Assembly (NCBI RefSeq): GCF_027744825.2
Contig: NC_071337.1
Span: 11,347,031-11,411,030, forward strand
DNA from: Synchiropus splendidus
Lineage: Eukaryota; Chordata; Actinopteri; Syngnathiformes; Callionymidae
Length of the DNA: 64,000 nt
Reading direction: 5' to 3'
This document shows positions 32,679 through 52,212 of this stretch, one piece after another. The position numbers and the translations under genes were made by a program. The notes beneath the pieces are model-generated. The model made no database searches, was not told the DNA's origin, and worked only from the letters and a program-made list of their open reading frames with translations. The stretch's first letter is position 1; every line of letters starts with the position of its first letter.

Positions 32679-35113
32679 TTTATTTAACGATGATGTGAAA
32701 AATAAAGGCTTCCATGACATTCAGACAACAAAAAAATTTCACCCCTCCCACCCCACCCCCCGAGAAACAACACATGGCTCCAACAAGATCAGGTGTTCCA
32801 AGTGTGATACTTATTTTATACAACTTCATCATATCTATAGCTCATCTGTACATAACATGGTTACAGATACTGTAAATAAAAAAAAGAACATCCCGGTGTT
32901 ATATTGTGAATTATCTCCTTAAAAATCTCTGACATATACATATATATATAGTTTTTATATATATTGTATATATAATTCTCTACTCTGAAAACAGTTATTG
33001 CCCATCTCGAACAAGTCGCATAAACATTTTTACTGTCTTTATTCAACGGACAAAACGGCGAGGCCGCAGACTCTGCAGCCGTCGCTCTCCAGGAAAGCAC
33101 GCGAACAAAGTGAGGAGGTTCGGAACACCGGTGGAATGATGTTACAGTAACTGATGAGCCCTTGACCTACCACGATTGCATCGCAACAGTTTCACCCATA
33201 AACGATGGATACGGAACCAAAGAAACTCAGGGCACGTCAACAGAAAGGTTTACCTGATGGTCTGCATTTGGCATCTGGGAGCGTCTTTACAAAAGTCATT
33301 ATCCAGACGATGTTTTCAGGATCAGTCGTTGCTACTTCTCGTTATTGCCCTCGGCGATTTAAGTGCTAGAACAGTAGCATCTTCGTCGTGAAGATGAGGA
33401 CGATGGCGTCCACGGACACTCTTGGCATTGACCGGATCAGCAGGTAAAAATCAACTCCTGGCGTAAATCAAAAGGACGACAACAGCGTGGGTCGGCCATG
33501 ACAGAAAGAAAAGTGAACTCTACATTTGTATTTCATGCCGTCTTGAGAAAGCCAAATACCAAATATTCCATACATAGACACCGTCGTCAGGGTATCAGCA
33601 AAATGTACACAATCACATATAATGTCATATATAAAATGTGCGACTGGTTTCTCGTCCTCTTTCCGAGGAAATGCCACCATCTCGCAAAGTCTCTGGCTCG
33701 ACTGGGCGAGCGATTCCGGGCCGGGCGGGTGTGCAGGTGGAGCGCCCCCTTCGCTTCTCCCAGTGAGGACGCCGTCTCCCGCGGGTTGAGGCGTCGATTT
33801 AAATAACTCTATGACACGTACCATTTACAGATGTGTGGTAGTTGGACCGCACCACTGTCGCCCCCTAGTGTGTGCCGCGAGTCTGGCAGGCTACAGTATA
33901 AGACAACAGGTACGGCGCTCCACCGACGCCTCAAAAACTAAAAACCAAGACACCGATGGTGAAACAGACGCTGAGGATAAACACCTTTGTGTCTCAGCTT
34001 TACTCCGACAGGTTGTAAAAAAATAAAATGACAAAAATAAGGACATGACTGTTAAGCTCAGTGCAGCCTGGGTTTAGCACATTTCCATAGCAACTGTAGT
34101 GTGAAGTCAGTCTGTGACACTCCATCATCACCGCTGTGAGGAAGAGTGTGTGCTTTATTGGTCGTGGTCTCGGGGAGCCTGGCTCCGTCAGGTCAGTCTG
34201 TCCAGCGCACCATCCCTGTGGCTCCTGCCTGTGTATTCCGTGGATTGAGTCGGGATCAATGTGATCATTCCTTCCAAGTACCAGGATGCTCTTCCAGGCT
34301 TGCCGTGGTGAGGAACATGTAGGTGGAACGCTAGCTGCTAGCTCCGTGAGAATCGCGGTGTCACATGCTAACAGAGAAAGCAGGTGGTGAAGATAAACCC
34401 GGCCGTTGCTCACAGCGTCCTCCTCTAGCTGCCTCGCTGTCGATGGTGAAATCTTTATTGATCCCTGTATAGGTGCGGTTGTTTATCTCTGCGTTGAAAT
34501 GCATAACTTTATCCTCTAGTATTGTTTCTGTTCGCTGTTCCTGTCTTCCTGTCCTCACGCGGCGTGTGACGTTCCCGACTCGGTTCACAGCGTGCAGGTG
34601 TCGGGGAAGAAGCTGACGACACATCAAATTCTGAAAATGACGATATTTACAGGTTTCACAGACTTGCACAGATTTAAGGTGAATGAACCCCCAGTTTTCG
34701 GTGGATTCCACCTGAAATGTGCGACGTTGGAATGGGATGAAGAGCGGGTCAGAACCAGAGGCAGACGATCCTCTCTGAAGCAGATGAGGCCACAGGTAAG
34801 ACAGACCAAGTCCAGGCCGGTCCACGTTTACTGACGACACGCTCATGTTGTGTGTGTGTGTGTGTGGGTGTGTGTGTGGGTGTGTGTGTGCGTGTGTCCG
34901 TTGAGTCGACGACGAACAAGAAGATCTCGTTGGGGATCACAAGAGAGCCCACTCGGTAGCACCCCTCCCCCACTTTAGCTTGAGGTGACGGGTAGAGTGA
35001 CGTGGCCCCTTTTCCTCCTTGTTCTGAGACAAAATACACAAACACGCTGATGACATCAGTCTATCTGTTGTGGTTAAAAAAAAGAAGTCTCCAGGCGCCA
35101 GATTGGACTGAGC
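32679..35113 (-). terminator. gabbr2: Probable gabbr2 3' UTR with several poly(A) signals
   Basis: Downstream of the gabbr2 stop on the minus strand, AATAAA occurs at 34454-34459, 34154-34159, 33038-33043 and 32679-32684. The outermost would give a 3' UTR of about 2.4 kb, comparable to the long UTR known for human GABBR2. Whether all are used is not visible. The region also contains a TG repeat (34850-34897) and TA-rich tracts (32930-32975). Confidence 0.5.
34850..34897. repeat. TG-rich microsatellite
   Basis: Interrupted TG repeat with GGG and CG interruptions, in the putative gabbr2 3' UTR. Confidence 0.9.
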
Positions 35114-42026
<6,913 letters not shown>

Positions 42027-42476
42027 CTGTCCAACACACAACACAGAAGAAGAGTTAAATGGGAGAAACGCATGGCTGCAAATAACGTGATTCTTCATAT
42101 TCATATTCAGCGAAAGTTTCCCAGACAGACCGCGACGATGAAACGGTAAATCAAAGTGCGCCCTCCTGCTTGTGGCGTCTCTGAAGTCAGCACAAGTATA
42201 ATGAAACCCTGCGTCTGGGAGGCTAAGCTAATGAGGGAAGTCTGTGATTTACTCTCCGTCCCTCCTTGTTTCTCTCTCCCTCTTGCTTTCATATACGCCA
42301 CCTAAGCAGTCTGAGACTCCTGACTCACAGGGCAGCAGCAGCGGATATAAAGCGTCACCTGCGCTGGCCCCTGGCAGCCGGCGGCCGGCTCGGAACGTCT
42401 TCAATAAAGCGTTAATTCATCCTGCCTGGACTCATCGGAGGCTGCTCCTGTGTATCATGTGTCACCTGCCTCACCG

Positions 42477-42562
42477 GGGACCGGGCCTGGGACGGGGCCT
42501 GGGACAGGGCCTGGGACGGGGCCTGGGACGGGGCCTGGGACGGGGCCTGGGACGGGGCCTGG
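42477..42562. repeat. G-rich 12-bp minisatellite
   Basis: About seven tandem copies of GGGACGGGGCCT with few changes (one GGGACAGGGCCT). Regular runs of three or four G on the + strand satisfy the usual G-quadruplex pattern. An open reading of Gly-Leu-Gly-Arg across it is a by-product of the repeat. Confidence 0.93.
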
Positions 42563-42599
42563 CATGAGGCCTGCGCCGCTCCGTCAGAGAGTGAGGGAT

Positions 42600-42780
42600 T
42601 ATATCCAGCAATACACGTCGGGGAGATTTGAAGAAAAATTAATTAGTGCGGTTTATACATATTTAGATGTTTGGTACGTCGCAGCTGCAGGAACAAGCAT
42701 ATGCTGCGAAGCCTTTAATGAAAGTTAATTAGCAGTAAATGTCCTGCAGCAGTCACACGAAATACATGAATAATTCATGC
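42600..42780. promoter_or_regulatory. Candidate conserved non-coding element
   Basis: Several homeodomain-type TAATTA cores (42639-42645, 42725-42731), CAGCTG E-box and palindromic AATAATTCAT lie close together, unlike neighbouring low-complexity DNA. The call rests on texture only. Confidence 0.25.
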
Positions 42781-43037
42781 ACTACCACTGTTTTATGAGC
42801 TTTTAATATGTAATATTACAACATTTGTCTCCACGACAGGTAAACTATAAATGTATCCTCAATATACATATAAATATATCAAAGTTCAAACCTCCTTTTT
42901 TGGATTTGTACTTCAACTATATAGTGTACTTGCACTCATTTCTTTAGATATGAGGATGAGTAGCAACAGGAAATGGGAGGGATGATATGCAAGAGTGGGT
43001 CTAGTAGAAGCAAATGTATTTGCTAGTGATGTAGCTG

Positions 43038-43206
43038 TTGAGGCTTCATGAAACAGTCCTCATTTTCAGAGCTACCAAGATGGCAATCTCTGCTCTAAAA
43101 TCTTTTACTTCAAACAACTATTTTCATGAAACCTCACATCATTTTTAAAACAATAGCGCCACCTGCTGAGTGCAGAGATTGAGGACACTGTTTCATGAAG
43201 CCTCAA
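43038..43206. mobile_element. Terminal-inverted-repeat miniature element, copy C
   Basis: Left end TTGAGGCTTCATGAAACAG and right end, complement TTGAGGCTTCATGAAACAG, are inverted copies. The interior, including the CAATAGCGCCACCTGCTGAG stretch, is clearly homologous to copy A at 27593-27783. Confidence 0.8.
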
Positions 43207-43259
43207 AATTATTGGCATCTTTGGTTTGGTTTCTTCTGGTGATTTGAAGTGGGACTACT

Positions 43260-43490
43260 GGCATCACTTTCTTTATCATTTTTTCTTTTCAAGAACTTCT
43301 CCATACTTGGTAACTATCACAGATTTGCAGCTGTCAAGTCAATGCAGTGACACACTACGGCCAGCATACGTGGCTCATGTATTAAAATTGAGCGTCTTGC
43401 GGCCCAGAGGCGTAAACAAAAACTTTTAGCGGCCCTCTAAGAGGCGCTCGTGGTCCAACCATGGGCCCCGGCCCTGTGGTTGAATCACTG
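43260..43490 (-). mobile_element. Truncated hAT-type element, copy 3 (inverted)
   Basis: Reverse-oriented copy of the left third of the family at 20309 and 45872. It ends AATCACTG at 43490 (complement CAGTGATT) and contains GGGCCCCGGCCCTGTGG, complementary to the family's left end. The right part is missing. Confidence 0.75.
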
Positions 43491-44654
43491 CTCTGGATTA
43501 ACACTGAATTCAATTCTGAGCTGACCGTATAGGTTTATTGCCTTATTAAGCTGGGCCATATAAAGTCACTCAGGCAGCAGGATTTGGCCGTTTTTGCATG
43601 TGTGAGCTGGTTGAAAGCAAATCCATGCGTTCATTCTTCAAAAACTAGAAATAAACTGCTGCTTGCTTTTTGACTAATTCCTTTCTGTGACTGCTGCATG
43701 GAAACACTGACAGCAAGTGGCGTGGATGATCACTCTCATGAGCGGCACGGCAAGTGGATCTGAAGTTTTCTGCCCTGATGTTTCCCAAATTTGCGATTTG
43801 AATACATCTTTACTTTGTCTAAGAACCAGGAGAACAGTTACACTTTCTAAGAGCCAAGGAGGACGGCAACAGAAGAAAGCGGGGCGCGTGATGAGGCACA
43901 AAAGAGGGTTACTATAGTGTAGAGACACAGAGGAGACGCTCTCAGAATACAGTGACATTGGAATGGGAGACTGCAAGAAGACATTCCGCGATTTAATGAG
44001 GTACATATGCATTGCTGGCTTTCAGTCCAACATCATTTTAGACTATGTCTATGTAATTATGCATCATTTCTCCTGAAGTGGGTCGCTGTTGAGCAAAAAA
44101 AAAAAAAAATTGTCAACTTTTGCCTGCAGTAGTAAACAAAGTGATGAATGGATGTTACAGTTTGTATTGCGAGATTCCCTTTGCTATTCCCGCGAGAATC
44201 TCCCATGTGTTTGAGGGTTGGGATGCACCAATATGAAGCCACTTTCTGTACTGTGAGTCTTGTGAGTGTCAAAGTCAAAGGTTAACTTTTCAGCTTCAAT
44301 CGACTATTCAGTGGAGAAGCACAGCTCAGGAGCTACAAAATGGTGCAAAGCAATTTAAGTTTCAAGAAAACCATTTCATAAACATTGTGAGTCTAAAGCG
44401 TAAAGTTAATTACAAATACAACACAGGTTCTACTGAATAAACCATGACGTTGGAACTGACAATCCTTAGACGCTATGCCTTTAATTCCTAAGCAACTAAT
44501 GCAGGTTCCAAAGAAACGTGCTGTCGGGATAATTCAGTCGCGAAGGACAGTGTGGATAAGCACTTTCACCTCTGAGGACATGGAGCTAAATGAAAAGGCA
44601 GCGAGCATCACGTCCTGAGAAAAAAAAAGTTTTCATTCTCTGTGCCACCAAAAA

Positions 44655-44815
44655 AGTCGGGGTTAGAGGCGAGGGACACCCTGGACAGCTCGCTGTTTTA
44701 TCACCAGGCAAAAACAGACACCTGTGGACAATTCAGAGTCATAAAATACATTTGGGATTTTTTTTTTTTTTTTGTGCAAAAGGGAGGAAACCGGAGTGCG
44801 TGTTGGGTTTCATAT
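44655..44815. repeat. Interspersed repeat remnant, copy 2
   Basis: Shares GAGGGACACCCTGGACAGCT and GGGAGGAAACCGGAGTGCG with 30655-30790, interrupted by a T run (44758-44773). Confidence 0.5.
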
Positions 44816-44934
44816 CCATAACATGAAAAGTTCAAGACAGATTTCAGCTGGCTTCAAGCAGACGCAGTTTAGAGCTGTCGCATTTGATTTGGACTCGTAA
44901 TGTTTGCTTCCTGTGATGAGCACATTTCCAAAGG

Positions 44935-45017
<83 letters not shown>
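44935..45017. repeat. Poly(A) followed by TA microsatellite
   Basis: Thirty-nine A (44935-44973) pass directly into about 22 TA units (44974-45017). Confidence 0.95.
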
Positions 45018-45020
<3 letters not shown>

Positions 45021-45863
45021 GCTCCTCTGATTAAACCTTGCGCAGCATCAATAATTTGCTGTGATCAAAGCCACTGTGTTACTTTGCGACGAGCATATGC
45101 ACAGTATGTCGCGTGGTTTCGGCTGAGCGACCCCTGAGCTCTCAGAAATGATTTCTTAATTCAATACCAGAGACACATTCTGCACCGGCGCTCGCTGCAT
45201 TGTCAGCGCTTCAAGCAAACTTGTGTCACAAACAACAAAATGATAGAGCAAAACGAGATATAACGCTTATTAGGCTTGGCTCTCTATCGCAGCACAGCAG
45301 GCTGGAGCGCTCGCCCCTGCGCGGGAAAGCTGTCTGGGGAGTTGCCAGGCAACAGGACTGTAGGCGGGAGACAGTCACAGCAGCGTCATTTTTCACGGCA
45401 TTAGCTTTCTAACAGATCGCACTGGCGGGACGGAGATCAGACCTGATGGCCTGTGGTGAGATGGAGGGAGATGAGACGGAGAGCGGAAGCGATCGGGTAC
45501 TCAATCGAGGGTGGGACGGACAAGAAGGCAGGGCAGGAAGATGGATCATGTTTAAGGAAAAGAAAGTTGAAGTGAACAGCCTCAAACTTCAGATAGCGTT
45601 AGCAGGCCGATAACCACTGTTTCTCAATGGTCTGTTGATCTAAATAGCAGCCGACTGATCGTATAATGGAGTGCAGTGGAGTTTCCATGTGTCTAGTGTA
45701 CACAGCAACAATGGGACAAAGTTGGCCCATGGTGCATATTTGGACTCAACACTGGTGGGACTGTCCAACAAATATTAATCTGTGATTAAGTATTTACAAT
45801 TACAATGTGATGTGAGTCAGTGGGAACTTAAAGTACATGCAAATGAAGTGTGTTGACAGAGTG

Positions 45864-46552
45864 GTGTAGAGCAGTGATTCTTAATCATAGGGCCGGGGCC
45901 CATGGTTGAGCCACGAGTGCCTACTAGAAGGCCGCTAGGAGTTTTTTGTTTTACACCTTTAGACCGTGAGACACTTGACAGCTGCAAACCTGTGATAGTT
46001 ACCAACTATGGAGAAGATCTTGAAAAGAAAAAATGATAAAGAAAGTGATGGCGCCCCCAACAATAAATACTGTTCATGAAAGCACCTGTTGAAGCAGTTT
46101 TGAAAATGAAATACAACATTATATGGCAATACTTTCATTTACACTTTACTTGTATCTTCTTTGGATTAAATAAAATGTATTGTTTTTCTTTTATAATGTT
46201 TAGACATTATATTTATTTTATTCAGAATTTTATTCCGTTTTTCCAATTTCCAACAGTTTGCATCAAGTGTATTTTTTTCTTTTTTTTTTGATGAATATGA
46301 CTTGCACCTGGTTCTGCTGCTGGTTGGACTTTTCAATGACAATTGAATATCTTATCTATCACTTGCGATGATCACATGGTTTCATGTCATTTCACAAGGC
46401 TTTGGTTTGTTTACGTTTCAGTACATTAAATGAGGTTATTGATCACAAATTAAATCATGAATCACTTCTATTACTTGAATGGGCCGTGCGCCTATTTGTC
46501 CTGGGAAAGGTGAGGCCCGAGATCAAAAAGGTTAAGAACCCCTGGTGTAGTC
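45864..46552. mobile_element. hAT-type non-autonomous element, copy 2
   Basis: Element 45872-46544 (673 bp), starting CAGTGATTCTTAATC and ending GGTTAAGAACCCCTG. Flanks GTGTAGAG and GTGTAGTC agree at 6 of 8 positions, consistent with an aged 8-bp duplication. Its interior matches copy 1 along its length, for example GCACCTGGTTCTGCTGCTGG in both. Confidence 0.85.
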
Positions 46553-46739
46553 CACTGATATGCCACAGAAAGGGGAGGTGACGGGACTCTTCTGCAGAAA
46601 GGTTTTAGCTTTTCAAATGCTGCAGTCGCCTCACAAACAACACTTTCACTTACTTGTATTGCCAAACTAGTGTCATTTCATTAGCATGCATGTACTTGGA
46701 GACTGTCATCTGTCGATACACATACACGTCACTTCATTG

Positions 46740-46952
46740 TCAGACATCTGGAGGATGGTGACAACTATGTTTCGACTGTAAATGCTTCTGCATCTGAGAC
46801 GTACCACCATGAAAAGTAAGGAAATTGCAAATTGACCACGTGATCCATGTCTTTGATGGGTTTTGGGTGAAATGTTCCAATGCCTTTGATGTTTCCGATC
46901 GTGGGGCTGTCGCAGTGGCTGCCGACATTTTCCTCTTCTTGTTGGTCGCCAC
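46740..46952 (-). pseudogene. hAT/ZBED-type transposase fragment (degenerate BED finger)
   Basis: The minus strand reads SKALEHFTQNPSKTWITW, then SICNFLTFHGGTSQMQKHLQ and SKH. This is the BED zinc finger with its FHGGTSxMxxHLxxKH end. The first zinc-binding Cys of the expected CxxC is replaced (TW-SIC), so the finger looks broken. It is an isolated N-terminal remnant with no continuing transposase frame. Confidence 0.7.
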
Positions 46953-49059
46953 ACAAGCAAAAATAATGAATTTTATTGTTGATTTAAGTTACCCAAGAGT
47001 GGCACCCTGATTTTTCATGAATGCGTCGCAGAGTTGTTTTAAAAAATTTCCAAATAAGTCATATCCCACCTTGGGGAAATTATATGGTTGTAGATTTGCC
47101 TCTGCAAGGTTTGGCTAATGAAAATATTTTCCCGAGTCAGCTCCTACTGAAATATCATGGTGTACACTGTCAGAATAAATGTATTCTTCTCCTGGCTCTT
47201 CACTTTTCTTAGTTCCGTCTCTTCAGGAAGGAGGAAACGAAGACTGAAGAGAGGAGACCACGAGGATTCTGCACTCTTCATTTCAAGAGGGGACCAAGAT
47301 TTATACACAAAATAGGGATAATCTCCGCCACAGATGGAACTGTCCACATGATAAAGCATGTCAGCTACAAAACTCACTCAACAAATTCATCACGCCGTGG
47401 ACCCTTCAGCATGTTTGTTAGTCTCCCTCTGTAAGAAGAGGAGCGAGATCTCGATCTCAGACGAGTCACTGTATGCACATCGTGACTTCCTCTATTAATC
47501 ACACTCAAACATCATAATCGTTTAATGTAATAAGGCAGGAAGAGCCAGACAGACCGTCCCGGCTCTCCCTCCTCAGCTGCACGGAGACTGCTGCAGGGTT
47601 TGTTTCTGGATATGAATCTCCCCTGACTCCGCCGTGTCCTCCGGCTCTGGTGACACCAAGCAGCAGGAGAGTCTCCGGCAACAATGTGGGAGGATGTTAA
47701 GAGATTGTTCATCACTACCCGCAGCTACTACTCGCAGGTTCACTCTTCCAATTGGTGTCGGCGTTGGCACCTGGTGTGCAGTCACACAGTGTTGATGATA
47801 ACTGGACTTGTGTGAGTGCACAGGGACGCACACCGCCCACGACGCTTTGACAGTTTTATGACACGAGAATAAAACCATCCAGGTGGAGTTTCTGTTGTAT
47901 GTGGTCGTCCTTCACTCTTTTTTGAGCAGTTTGTGCCGGACGGACACACATATTTTGAAGGGATGTCAGGAGTGTTTTACATATGTTGGCAGGTGAGAGT
48001 CACCAAGCAGGATGGTGTAAGAGACGCATGATGTATGTTGGGCCTAAATGTTGTGGTTAGCTGCTTCCTCTAGAAGAAGTCTTTAGATGAGCCAGTCTCC
48101 AAAATCATAGCTAACTACCAGACCCAGCGGTGGGCTCATGAACACCAGGGGTCTTAGCGAGAAAACACTTGACCCTTGACAACAAAGATTGGGTCCAACT
48201 GACTTTTTGACTTCCAAAGTTAAAAGACTTGGAAGTGAAAGAAGCAGGAACAGTGAGGGAAAAAGAGGGTGGGGGAGAGGAGGCCGGGCGAGCGCCTCTG
48301 GTCCATGCTGACCTACATGCAGTGCGGCCGTGGTGGCAGGGCAGCGAGACGCCGCCGGGTGTGTGGGTCGGTGCCATCCCACTTCAACAGAGTGTGTCAG
48401 AGTTTGGTGTGTGCGTGTGTGTGTGTGTGTGTGGTTTACAGTAGTGTCTAACTTACACTAGCCCAGGATCTTCCACCTCACTGCGTCTTCACAGATATTA
48501 TTGAGGCCGACAAAAGACGAGGTCGAAGTGAAAACGGATGAAGGCGAGCGAAAGAAAGTTACACTTCCGCTCGTATTCACTTTAGCCTTGCGGATGAATT
48601 GCATCATATTCAGACTATTAGCAGCATCGATGATGAAAATATAGATCAGCCGCGCTGTGGCGAGACCAAAGGCGAGCTCAATCTTCACTAAGAGAATCTC
48701 AAACTGCAGGAGTTGACTTTATTATGCTTTTTGCTTCAGATCAAATCACACAAGGCAGGAGAGAGAAAAAAGCTTCAATATTGGATTTCTATCTGGAGAT
48801 CGCGGCATCAGCTCAGCTATATATCAGAGTGGACCAGACAAGGAATTCAAATGAGGACATATTTTATGTATGAACACAGAAGTAGATGAGTACAAAAGTG
48901 TTCCAGTGAAGAGGAGCCAACAAACAAACACGCTCACTCACTTGTGCATTCTTACCACATTAGAGCCTAATAGCACATGGAGATGCGAGTGGGACATGTA
49001 ATTATGAAATATGTGCAAATAGTTCACCATAAACACACGCACGCACACTCTAGAGCTCC

Positions 49060-49170
49060 AGCAGGGAGCTGCCTTAACTGATTTATTAAGAGCTAAACGC
49101 ATCATTAGCGCGAGCGGCTAACCCTGAACGTTGGGCTCATTAGAATATGTAAATTCCCCGCTATAGACTG
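49060..49170. promoter_or_regulatory. Candidate conserved non-coding element
   Basis: Moderate-complexity sequence with TTTATTAAG, TCATTAG and TATGTAAAT (octamer-like) motifs, in the long gabbr2 intron. Texture-based guess only. Confidence 0.2.
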
Positions 49171-49609
49171 ACACTCACTTACGTTGCAAGTTAAGGACTT
49201 TGTTATCGCACACAGCCGTTATTGCCGCGCGATTCTTTAACATAAGGCTGTTTTCACAGCAGCCATCTGCAGGCTCCAGAGTGTGCGTTGGCTCAAACTG
49301 TCAACTCAGGAAGCTGCTGTGGCTGCAGTTGTGGAAGAGGTGGTTAGACTGTTGGGTAAGCTGCAAGAGCAACGGTGGATGAAGAGTGCGTCGCGGGACG
49401 TTGTGTGAATTGATCTTTATAGAGACTCAAAATGTGGCGCATCGCCGCAGAGACGGACTGGATGCCGCAGCAGATCTTGGATCTGTCTTTGCTGAGGCTC
49501 AGCGGGTACAGAAGGATTCTGTTTTTGCTGCATTATAGTGCGAGTGAGGGGAGAGGAAGTAGAGAACACTAACAAAATAAAAGCATCCACACAACTCAAT
49601 GAAATCTCC

Positions 49610-49868
49610 AGGAAGAAAACAAAGGGTCGCTCCGCACTTTGGGGGAACCACAACTTTGGTGGTACATGATCAAATGAAATTGTACCTGTGGGATAACAAT
49701 TCTCAAGCTACATTTGAAGAGTATGGCACCAGGATTTTACCATCTGACCCTGCAGAAAGCAGCAAATATCTAGCCACTAAAAGAATGTTCTCAGTTGCAG
49801 ACAACTTATTTTCAACAAGAGGCAGTCGCTGCTCCTCTTGGACAGTGTCATCACATGATTCGTCATAA
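49610..49868 (+). pseudogene. Possible hAT transposase C-terminal fragment
   Basis: The reading ILPSDPAESSKYLATKRMFS followed by VADNLFSTRGSRCSS resembles the hAT dimerisation region (SER-FS-AG-x-x-S-x-RSRLS). Key residues are altered and the frame stops at 49866. It lies on the opposite strand to the BED remnant at 46740-46952, so they need not come from one insertion. Confidence 0.45.
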
Positions 49869-51845
49869 AAGGAGTGTCATATTGTGCATATAGAATTTAA
49901 TCCACAACAACTGAGAAAAAATAATTTAACTGCTAAACTTACATTACAATACAGTCTCCTAAAATCCCACATCAGACAGACTGTGAGATCTCATCATGTC
50001 GCAACATTAGCATCACCCTCACAGTTTAATATCCGACAAACATTTGCAGCAGAACTGGGGACTATTTACCTTAAAAACACCAACACACACACAAAGACAA
50101 GACAATTCTACGTAGCAGTCATGCTCAGCTCATCGCTCTGCCTCAAACAATTATACGTACAAACACGCGAGCGCTATTCCACCCAAGGTCTTGACGCTCT
50201 TCCTCACGTTACGCCATCATTCTATTTGCTCCATCACTGGCAACCTATTTCTTCCTTCGTCCACGAGGTAATCATTTCTGATTCGATTCAACACGTGCGC
50301 TCCCTTGCGTCAGCTGATTATTGAGCAGAACAAAGGCCCGTATAACCCCTTTTTATTTCGGTTGCAAAACGAGATTTCCGCCCATCTCAATCAAATATTT
50401 CTTTTGGCGCAGGAAATGTGCTTGATTTGTCTTCCTCTCCGTTTTTGTTCACACTGCCTGACACCAGGCCTCGAAACAAGGAGCATCTTCCTGCACAGCA
50501 TTCAAATCCAACACATTTATTTGTGTTCTTACCCTCCACATTCATGGGTAATGCTTTCCAACGAATGCGTTTTGCTCATATTTGTCACATTACAGGGCGA
50601 TTTAAAAGGGAGACAACAGACTCCAAATGACCTTTAACAACCGCCTTGCACTGTTATCATTTATATTGGAGGAAATTGGAGGAGGAAATCCCCACTGGGG
50701 CCGTCTCTCTTTGAAAAGGCAAACGCCATTATTCTCAGGATACATGCCGCTGCTATGATAGTTGACGCTGCTGTGTCACACGGAAAACCATACCGAGCTC
50801 CCACTTTTGAGCTTCTGTTTCAGCGCCTCTCCTTCTGTCCCTATAAAGCCAGCGCTGTAATTGAGTCCTTTGAGGCCCCTTGTTGCCAGGAGCCCTGTGT
50901 TGTGGTGGTTTAATTGGCTTTGTTATTCACAAGCAAACCCCCATGTACTCTGCTTTGTCAGAGGTGAAGACCTCCCAGTCCTGTTTTTCTGAGGGGAGTC
51001 GTTGATAATATTGATACTGCCTGCAGTTTAACATTTAGCATAATCTATAAGTTTTGTTTCACTGTGCTCTCCCTCTATTATTTCATGTTCCTCTGTATCG
51101 CCATCCTCCTCTACTCCTCCAGAACTCCTTTTACCCACCAAGACTTCACAATGTAAGCACAATACAACACAACTTTGTGGGTCTTAGCAAACATTAGATA
51201 TATAATATGACTCTCCTTCAGAAGGTCGGAATAAAAAAATGGTGCAACCCTTTTACTCAGTACATGACACTGACATCAAGGGTCGGCATCACATACACAC
51301 ACACAACCCCTTGATTTTAATAACATTATAGTGTGAAGCTTTTTGGTGCAATAACCAGCATGCAACCAATGTTGGCCTTCATCCACTGCCAAAAGAATGG
51401 GCTTCTCTGATAATGAAATGCTAAATGCCAAAGTTACAAATCTGGCTATTCTACAAATATAACACTGCAAAAATAACACTTGAATTACTAAAAACAATAG
51501 AGATACATTTCATATTATAACTAAAGTTGGCACACAGTGACCAAGTCACCGGATGTGGTGTCATTCCACCTTCTACGAGAGCTCACCCCTGCAACTAGAA
51601 CAGGTACGTTTTTCAGTCTCCGCCAACAGATTGAGAACATGGCAAACTGTGATGGTCAGGAAGGACGGGTGAATGCAAGTAGCTGTGTCTGAGTTGAAAT
51701 GAGAAATGAGATCGACCAGAAATCTTCTATGATCATTAGTCGGGATCAAATAGTCGCCTCGCCGTGCTGACAGGGAATAACTTATCACACAGCGTCTTAG
51801 TCAGCTGGGCTGCAAATGACCCGGCTACGTCTGCTCTAGTCCTTA

Positions 51846-52212
51846 ACGTAGATCAGTGCTTCTCAATTGTTTTCTGTTGCACCACCACACAGGAAGAAGT
51901 AAACATTTCGTGCCACACCAACTCTCCGCCGCCTCTGTAAATAGTATCATTTGTCTATAAAATTACTACAAGTACACCTCTGCATAACTGTGTCCTTATT
52001 AACATTAAAGAAAAGAAAAAACAAAGTAATATAGATCAACTTACAATGAAGGATAACTATATCAACATTGTTTTTGTCTCTAACAGGAAAGATTTAAAGT
52101 TCATCAATTTGCCTGACAAAAAAAAGAAAAAACAGTCAAAAAGCATGTTCTGAGGTCATATGCGCCCCCCCACGAGGGACCGCCCCACTATTTGAGAAGG
52201 ACGGACGTAGAT
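51846..52212. mobile_element. Second hAT-type miniature element with perfect 8-bp target duplication
   Basis: Element 51854-52204 (351 bp) is flanked by the exact repeat ACGTAGAT at 51846-51853 and 52205-52212. Inverted ends are CAGTGCTTCTCAATTG on the left and, complemented, CCGTCCTTCTCAAATA on the right. No coding capacity. It differs from the 20309 family. Confidence 0.85.
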
